A stretch of 64,000 nucleotides of DNA. It comes from Nectonema munidae (lineage: Eukaryota > Nematomorpha > Nectonematoida > Nectonematidae). Position numbers and translations under genes: made by a program. The notes under the pieces were generated by a model, which saw only the letters and a program-made list of their open reading frames with translations, was not told where the DNA came from and did not search any database. This document shows, in pieces, positions 39,101 through 48,100 of the stretch; the stretch's first letter is position 1; every line of letters starts with the position of its first letter. The stretch is taken from assembly GCA_030549495.1 (NCBI GenBank), contig JAUIRK010000909.1, positions 413,501 through 477,500 of the forward strand, given 5' to 3'.

Positions 39101-42100
39101 TTCGATCCCCAACCAAGCCAACTTTTCTCATAGTTCGATACAAGCGGCGCAATTGTGCCTTCTCGATGAAAACACCCGAAGGTACGTTCACCTTGCGGCG
39201 AAGTATTTATTGATATCACCACGAGCTGCTGTGTCCTATTTTCTTAGAGGTACAAGTAAGCAAGAAAGTACGGGTCACATCGGTTGGACTCTCTCGCACA
39301 AATTAGGAGATGATCTATTGGCCATCTCACAATTTTGTTGAGTCGTCAAAATCCTCATTCACTACTACATAATTTACTTAAGTTTTTGAAATGAATCTCA
39401 AAGAGAACATTAATTTAGATACCTAGTTAGATTGTTATATAAGACTAATTACAAAAATGTATTTACTATATGGAAAAAGTTGCTTATGGCGAAAAGACAT
39501 TGTGACGAAAAACTTTGCGGCAAAAAGTTCGACTAGAAAAATTACTGGAACCCTTACTACTACAAAAGCTAATGTGTACTAGTCAGTTTGACATGCTAAA
39601 TCTAAATCTCGGTTTAATTAAGTGATCATTTCTACCTTTCCACGACATTAAATTTCGAATTTTGAATGAATTCAAGACAAATACTCTAAAATGTCTTTTT
39701 TCAGTTAAAATTTAAGTTAAAAATTGAAATTCAATTTACATAAATTTGAACAATACATCTTGACGTGTGAGTGAAAAGTTTATTCTTGCAATTAAAATTT
39801 TAATATTAGAAATTTTTACTATCCATTCAGTAATAAACTTAAATTACTGATTTATTTTGAATTTTACCATATACAAGTTAGTAAGGTTTACAAGTATAAT
39901 TTCTCTTCTTACACACTAGTTCTCAAAGGGTTACTGAATAAATTGAACAAGTTTTAACAATGTTCTTCTGAATTGTAGGCACTAGAGGAAAAGCTGGAAC
40001 GCGTGGATATGATGGCATCCCAGGTAGAAATGGCAAACTTGGGATGAACGGAAGCCCAGGCATGGTTGGGCCTTCTGGCAGGATGGGGGAGAGAGGTCGA
40101 GATGAAACGGATGGAAGGGATGGAGAGAAAGGAAGAGATGGTGTCTCAGGATACCCAGGCAAGAAAGGCACAGAAGGAAAGAGTGGTCTTCCTGGAGATG
40201 TTGTGAGAAATTTTGAATTAATTTTTATTTAATCAATTGGACAACTTCACTTGAATACGCTGCTTGTGGTAACCAATATGTGCCCTAAGCATTTTCGGGC
40301 TCCAACCCCGAAACATCGTCTTTTTGGTAAGGGCCCGACCGAAAAATACTGGGCTTAAGGCCATCTCTGACTTGTGCACCCAAAAATTTTTAGATATAAG
40401 TATACCATAAACCCGGTTTTTGTATAAAAGAAGCTGCAATCAGATTTTTACAGGCAAAAAAGGGAAGATACCAAAAGATATAGAATTTTTAATAGAAAAC
40501 ATTAAAAAAATCTTAAAAACTTTTTATATTTTTTTATATATTAAAAATTATATAAAAAAAACTATTGAAAGATGAAAACTTACCGGAAGAAACCGCAAGA
40601 TATCGGAAGGTAAGGAGAGATAAAGTTTAAAAAACATTTAAAAATATTTTTCGTTAAATTTTTATCCTTCAGTCATTTACAGAATTTACAGATTTATTAA
40701 ATGTATTTTGATCTTTTTTTTACTAAATATTTCTATATCTTTTGCTCAGTAAAAAGTCTGACCCAATTAGCTGTAATTTATGTTAATATGAATTTCAATT
40801 TTCATTTAAACTGCATAGAAATAGCACCCAAAATTCGTGTATTAAAAATATGCAAGTGAAATTTAGAAATATCAATATCTTGAATTTGAAAACATTTTTA
40901 GACGTTGCTCTTAAAGCCATATATAAAAGAACAATGGACGGTATCTTCGATTCAAAATCGCTTCGCCGATTTTTAACGAAAGCACTGATAATAATAAACA
41001 GTACAAAATATTTCTGTTTCATATGTGATAGATGTTTGTGAATCAAAATTTTATAACTAAAGTAGAACATAACTATTCTTGAACTTTCAAAGCGTATATT
41101 TTGGATAAAACAAAGATTTATTTTTAGTATTTTTCACATTAATTTTTTTTATAATGCATACTTTATTTTTCTTCTAACGTAATTGTATACCCTTTCCTAA
41201 TATATATACCACTAATATAATGTAATCTTTATAATATGCCTAGAAAAATATCAAAATTTAAAGTTAACTGAAGCGATCGTGGAAACTCCGAAACATTTTT
41301 TTTCAAATTTACCTTATGAAACAGAAGGCAAGCATTTTAACAGCAGCATTCTCCTTAGTCGAGTGACCTCAAGCATCAATAAACTTATGACTTGGGGTGA
41401 ATTCATCTATGGAGACAATGAAGCTGTTGCCAAAAAAGAAGTGAGCCAGACTGGGTGGAGAAAACTTGTATAGGTTGTAGCCAAAGGATGAAAGACAAAG
41501 AATATGGCAGCCATTGTGTGAAGAGTTTTCCATTTTAAAAAGGAAGAACAAACTCTGGAAATAACCCCCCAACTCAAGATGTTTGTCTTATTAAAGTACT
41601 TAGTGAAAATATTGATGAATTCTTAAAAAATGTTGTTTCATCAGCAAAGCTACCACCCACCAAGCAGACCCCTATATTATTTTTCGGTAAAAAGCAAAAA
41701 TATATAAAGTCTATCGTTTATATTTTAACAATTTAGTGTTTTTTATTCTTTTTTTTAGAAATTTTTTTCTAAATTCATATAATTGAAGGTGCAAATAATT
41801 CAAATAGTGGTTTGAAAAAAGCTTATAGAAATAGAATATTCATTAATTTTAACTTTAAGTTTTCAATATTTAAATTTTCTTTTCTCAAGTGGCGAAAAAA
41901 TTGTTGCACTTTCATTAACTTCTAAATCTTTTACTTTACCAAAAGATAATTCTGGTCATGTGTGTTTGTGGATTAATTAATTATATTATTTGTAAATACT
42001 TTATTGATTACAAAGCATAAATAAATATAATATAATAAAGTTTATTGTTACGCCAAAGTTTAATCATAATCACAGCATTCTAACAACCCATTTTAGGGAA

Positions 42101-45100
42101 AAGTAGGCAAAAATGGATGGGATGGCAAAAATGGTCAAAAAGGAATTCCTGGAAAGAATGGAGAAATAGGAAAGGATGGAATTCCTGGAATGAAAGGCAA
42201 AGATGGAAAAAATGCCTTCCCAGTAAGAATTTTAGGTTTGCACCCTTCTGTAATCCAGATATAAAATTTAAATAAAAGCATTCAATTAGGAGCTATGAAA
42301 ATATATTGTAAAAATATTTTTAAAAATTAAGACAAATATATTAGATTACACGGAATTTTGTGAGGTCGGTGAACAGTAAAATATTTATTTATCTATATAG
42401 TACAGAGACCGTACAGTAAAATAAGCACCCACAACATCATCATAATGATGCTTGCTTAACAATTATTTTAAAATTTTATTGGGAAATAATCAAAATTGAT
42501 CAGTTTATATGCTGTCAAATTTGACTTTTTTGTAACAGAACCTAATGACAAAAAATTTGAATCTCACTACTGTTTAAGGGTCGTAAAAGTCTATGGAGAA
42601 ATAATCAGAGAACAGGCTAAAACTTTTTACTTAAGAATTAAAATTTATACATACACACAGGAATATACTGACATTTGGTTATTATGTTTTAACAGGTTAT
42701 CGATCACAGTCGACATGTCGACTTTACAAAAATGTGAATCGTCTGCATTTATTAATGCTTTTTAATACAAATCTGCTTTATGCTTGATATCGTCTGCTTA
42801 TTCTGGTCGTTAACGGGTTAAGGCTTTCATCCTATTAGTCCTAACTTCCAAGAGATAAAGTAGCAGCTGTAAAATTTGTTCCTGAATTCATCAAATTTGT
42901 TCACGATGGAAATTAAAGTTCTTAAAAAATGTATAATATATACGAAAGAGCATTTGAAGTCTATGCAAAACATGTTTTCAAAAACACTCTTCATAAGAAA
43001 CACATTTTGAAAATTCGTTACTTTCAATGTTTAATTAAAACGGATTTTGAATTATTTTAGCATTATTTATCTGATTTAAAATTTTTATTCTTTCTTTAAT
43101 TTCAATAAAATTATAATATATTGGAGTTAATATATAGGCATGATTTAAAATGATTGAATTTTAGCGAATCAGATCGTAGATTTTCATGCAGTTCCACCTA
43201 AGAATGCATACCCAAAAAATGATTAGCCAAAAATGTATTAAAATATTTTATCCAATCAGAAAAGGGTGTGCTTGTGAAATTTTTATGATAATAATTTTAA
43301 TTAAGAGAATGCAAACAAAGTAAACCTTTTAATGAGAGAAATTACTTTTTTTAAATTTAAACTTCCTTAGAAGAAAATACGAAAATTAATCATTTTAAAT
43401 GCTTACTTTTGTATAAAAGACGAAGTAGAATTTGCTGAACAAAATGATATCAATGAAACATTAAAAAGTAATAGTGGAATAAAAGACTGTCAAAGAGTCA
43501 GAAGTGAGCGCGGCGTGCATTACACAAATCTTTTCAAGATTTTAAGTGAAAAAAATGTATACAATTTTGTGAATAAAAGCTGCGACACCGAGTAAAAGTA
43601 ATAGAGAGCATAACAAGGTTATAAAGTATAGGAGATTTAAATAGTACAACTTCAAATTACAGGCTTCTTGAAGAGCAAAAGGAATCAAACACACTTTTCC
43701 AGTTCGTCTCTTGTAATTACTTTTCTTCTCTCTAAAATACAAAAGAGAAATGGCAAAACGACAATTACCTGTTCTCTTATTTGCGACTAAAATCTGATTA
43801 GAATGTAAGATTTACATGAAATATTGAACATCAACTCAAATCAATTCATCCAAAATGCGTTTTAGAAAAGTTTGATCGGTATTATGAATTGCTGTTCAAA
43901 ACATCTTTATTTATTTTAGGGACTTGATGGGCTTGATGGTAAAAATGGCAGAGATGGAAATAGAGCACATAAAGGTAAAGACGGGAAAAATGGCGTTGAT
44001 GGCAAAGCGGGGATTCAAGGAGCACCAGGATTTGCTGGAGTACTTGGACTTCCAGGAAAACAAGGTTCATTTTACGTTAAATAGATAAAAAAAATACTAA
44101 ATTTTTAAATAAAATTCCATTAAACAATAGGACCAAAAGGATTAAGTGGGAAAAATGGGAAGCGAGGTGTAAATGGTAAAAATGGTCCAACTGGGAAAAA
44201 AGGAAATCTGGGAATTAAAGGACCTACCGGAAATTCAGGTGTACCGGGAAAATTTGGATTTGATGGGCTGATTGGAAACATTGGCACGCCAGGAAAAAGA
44301 GGATTTCCAGGAAAGAAAGGAAAAGATGGGAAAAATGGTTTAAAGGTCAGTGCTGAGATGCAAACGTTAACAATTTTGCATTTTCACTACCGTCATCAAA
44401 AATTGATCTAGAATATAAGAAAAAAAATTGAGATTCAAGAAAAATTGTACTGTCTTTAAAATTAATTTTTACATTACATCATTTTTGTTCATAAATTTCT
44501 GAATTATAATGAAAGATTGTAAAAATATTAAATTGAGTTTCCTTATTCCACAAATTTTTTATTTTTTTTCTAAAATTTATATGTAGCAAAACTTTATTTT
44601 GTAAAATAATGAAGGAGAGAGAAAACTTAGTATTTTAAAAAAGTATTAAAATAAGCATAAAAGTATTTGAACCAATGAAAAATCATCAAAAGTATATTGT
44701 CTTAATGAAAAAAATAGATACTATATTGAACAAGAATGTTTTCAATATTTTCAAAAACATAAGATACTCATTTAAAGATGAATTAGAAGTGAGGCCAGCA
44801 TCCTGAAGGAGAACATAGGGTTGGAACACTCCTTGAAATAAACCTAAAATTGCAAATCATAAAAACACACTTTATATCCAATGTAGCTTACAGCAAGACA
44901 GCTAAAAATCTACCTACGATTGAACTTGCTTTTAATGCCTCTTCACAAAGGCATAGAATTTAAAAACCAAATGAAGTTATGCATCTTTGAAAAAGGATCA
45001 GCGAAGTAGGCTAAATTCTTCTTTTCAAATTTATTTAAAAAATCAAAGAATTAAAAAAAAATTTTTGTTTGTCATCTTTTAGTAAAAAATTTTTTTTTTA

Positions 45101-48100
45101 GCTTTTTGTATTTTTTAGTTTAAAGTACTTTAAATTAAACTTCAGATTTCTACTATTAAAAATAAGTTGGTTATAGCTATCGTTATTTTGAGCAAAAAGT
45201 GCTCTGTTAACTCTGTCATTAAAATAAGAAAAAATTAGGTCGTTTTCATCTTCATTCCCAATGGAGTCTCTTTTGGTGATTTTTTAAAAAAAAAGTGTAT
45301 GACTAGATTTGGAAAAATTCAAGTAAAAATCCTATATTAGTTTTTAACATTTAAATTATTGTATTAATTTATAGTTTTTCTTTTTTTTTGATAGGCCTTT
45401 TGTATTCTTATAAAATTTTTTGAAACGTTTTCCACTATGGATTATCATTTTTTCATCGACTATAAATATTTTTTGAATTCTGATTATCTTTAAAAAATTA
45501 GTACCTTCAAAACTAACTAAAAATAGAACATATGTTTTTAATAACTTTTTTATCATAAAAAAATTTCAATTTATTTTTTAAACAATTTTTTATGAAATTT
45601 CAAACCCATGATAAAAAATTGATTGAAAAAAACGAACATAAAAACAAAAATATAAAACTACTTCTTTAAAATAAAATATAACTTTAAAAATCATTTTTTC
45701 AATGGAAAATATTTTTATGAAAAAAAAACTTGATTTGAATATTTAAAAGTCGCAAATGTATCTTTAAGGGCAACAAAGGTGGATCTGGTGAAGGTGGGAT
45801 GGATGGCGTTCCAGGATTTCCCGGAGTGAGAGGCCCTGCAGGACGTGTGGGAATGTCAGGAAGATGTCTAAGTGATTGCAGATCAAACGATAAAAATGTT
45901 TGTAAGCGTTTAAAATACATGTCTTATTCATTTGAAATCGTGAAAAAGGTGTTGCTGAACAACGTTCTGCTTGGTTCATTCCTCTCTTCTGTTTTCTTTT
46001 GTCTAGTAGCCAATTGCGTTGCCAGAAATTTGAAAAGAGGGGCCCGAAAAAATTTTTCGAGGCTGCAAAATATTTTTAAAGTCATTAATTTTTAATTTTA
46101 TCTTTGCTGTGAAAATTTTATGGGGGTTATATCGGAGGGGGGATAAAGATGGGCCTCGCCCCCTCTAAAATTCCTGAAAAAGTGAGTAAAATGGAAAGAA
46201 CGACCGTAAAATCTCTAAGAAATTGAAAAAACTTGGGAAGACAACTCTCTAACTGAAGATTTTGTATCCAAATCTCCATACTTTTACACTTATAAAAGGT
46301 TGATTTTTAAAATAAGCAACATAATATAGTCTTGATGATTTGATGTCAGAACTTTTCATCTACTACAGTTATCACTTCAACAATACACGTAATTTAATCT
46401 TACGAGAGTTAATCGCTTAAACATTTGTCAAAATCATACTAAATGTAAGGAATTTAGCAAAATTACATTACATTAGGCACTTCCATATGGGGGTGGTGAT
46501 TTTTCTAATTATCCTGTCGAATGGATAAGCTTCCGGATAAGCATCAATTAAATGAGTTTGAAATGTTGCCTAATCCATCATTTAGATAAAATAGGGATTG
46601 TTTTGTTTTTATTTCAACTGAATATAGAAGTGGTATTGAAAAGGTTGTATTGCGTATAAAAACATGCTATAGGCACTTTTCGTATTTTATACCCTCAAAA
46701 TATAAGGAGAACGTTTTGAATGATGTAAATGTCTTTTAAAACATTAAAATTGGAGCTACGCAATTTAGTCTGATTATTATTATTATTAACAGGAATAGCG
46801 AGATTAATTCGATTGAACCCTTTCGTGACCAGAAAAATCAGACGATATTTATTAAAAAGCAGAAGATTCATATACAAAACTAATTGAAAAAGCAGACGAA
46901 AGTAAGATGACCACTGGTCAATGGTCATGAAAGGGTTAATACATCAAAACTTTAAGAAAGCGCTAACATTTAAAATTTGTCAAGGTGACTTTTAAAGAAA
47001 TATTTTTTAATGGAAGATTTGTGTGGAGGATTCAACTACGTTCACTGGGGAAGTAAATCGTGTACAACTTCTCAGACGAATGCCAAGATCGTGTACTCCG
47101 GTTCAATAGCAACAGGCAGTTCTCGCGACCAAAAGCCAGGTGGTGTGCACAATTTTCTGTGTCTCCCGGACAATCCAAAGTTCAAAATGTAACACGCTTT
47201 TTAAATATATTTACACGCGCAAAAAATTATACCTCAATATGCTTCATGTTACATGCCAGAAGTTTAATAAATGAAAGTATTGCTAGAACGTGTTGTTATT
47301 AGATGCTATAAATTCTTATTTAAAAAACTTGAAACTTAAATTTTGTATGTTTCTACCGTTTGGGGTATAAAAGTTTTCTACACTGAAAAAGAGTTATTAG
47401 CTGCGCGGGTATAAAGTAGTAGCGAATGTACTGATTAATTTTACTATTTTTACAGAGTAAAATTAATTTATATTATGTTTACAACCCTTTTTCTACAACG
47501 TCAAAAAGTTTTCAATACATGAAATAGTAAATCTTGTGATTCTTATGTAGTTTTTATACAAAAAAAATGAGTATATTTAGACAGTCCTTGAAGACTAAAC
47601 CAAGAAAAAAATGTAAGATGAGAGAAATTTATGTTATTTTTGAACGCATGACTAAAAATTCTGAAAAAACATCTAAAAAACTCCAATTTTCTAGTTTTTA
47701 TTGCGAAAAAGGATTTTTTTGAAATTTTAATTAAAAAATATCTAGTCCATACCAGTGGCGGATCCAGAAATTTCTTATAGAAATCTATTTAAATTTTTTG
47801 CAATTTTGCTAAAAGTCTTCAGAGAATACGACAGATGTATTGTGTCTTTTAGAATCGCTAATTACCTATGTGTTCATATTTTTAACATTATTTTGCCATG
47901 AATAAATTGCAAACATTTATTTTTTATACATGTAAGGGTAATTTTCGAAGCCATTTTTCATAGGGGGCCTAGGCCCATGAGCCCCCCCCCCCCTTGGATC
48001 CGCCACTGGTCCATACTACATTGTAAGTTAATTTTATTTAGGAAATTATGAAAATATATTTAATAATATGAGCATAATAGCCAAGAAAAAATATAAATAG

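Noticed and set aside
39923-40171. Minus-strand proline-rich frame opposite collagen exon 6
   Set aside because: It is the antisense of Gly-X-Y codons, which always reads as proline- and serine-rich.
41279-41473. A possible small exon in collagen intron 6
   Set aside because: No Gly-X-Y pattern, no fitting splice borders, and no family recognised.
45699-45979. Minus-strand frames opposite collagen exon 10
   Set aside because: Antisense shadows of the Gly-X-Y exon.
45902-46095. Read-through of collagen exon 10 giving a hydrophobic C-terminal segment
   Set aside because: A strong GTAAGC donor lies at 45,902 and splicing to 47,017 in the same phase restores a known domain, so the extra frame is most likely intron.
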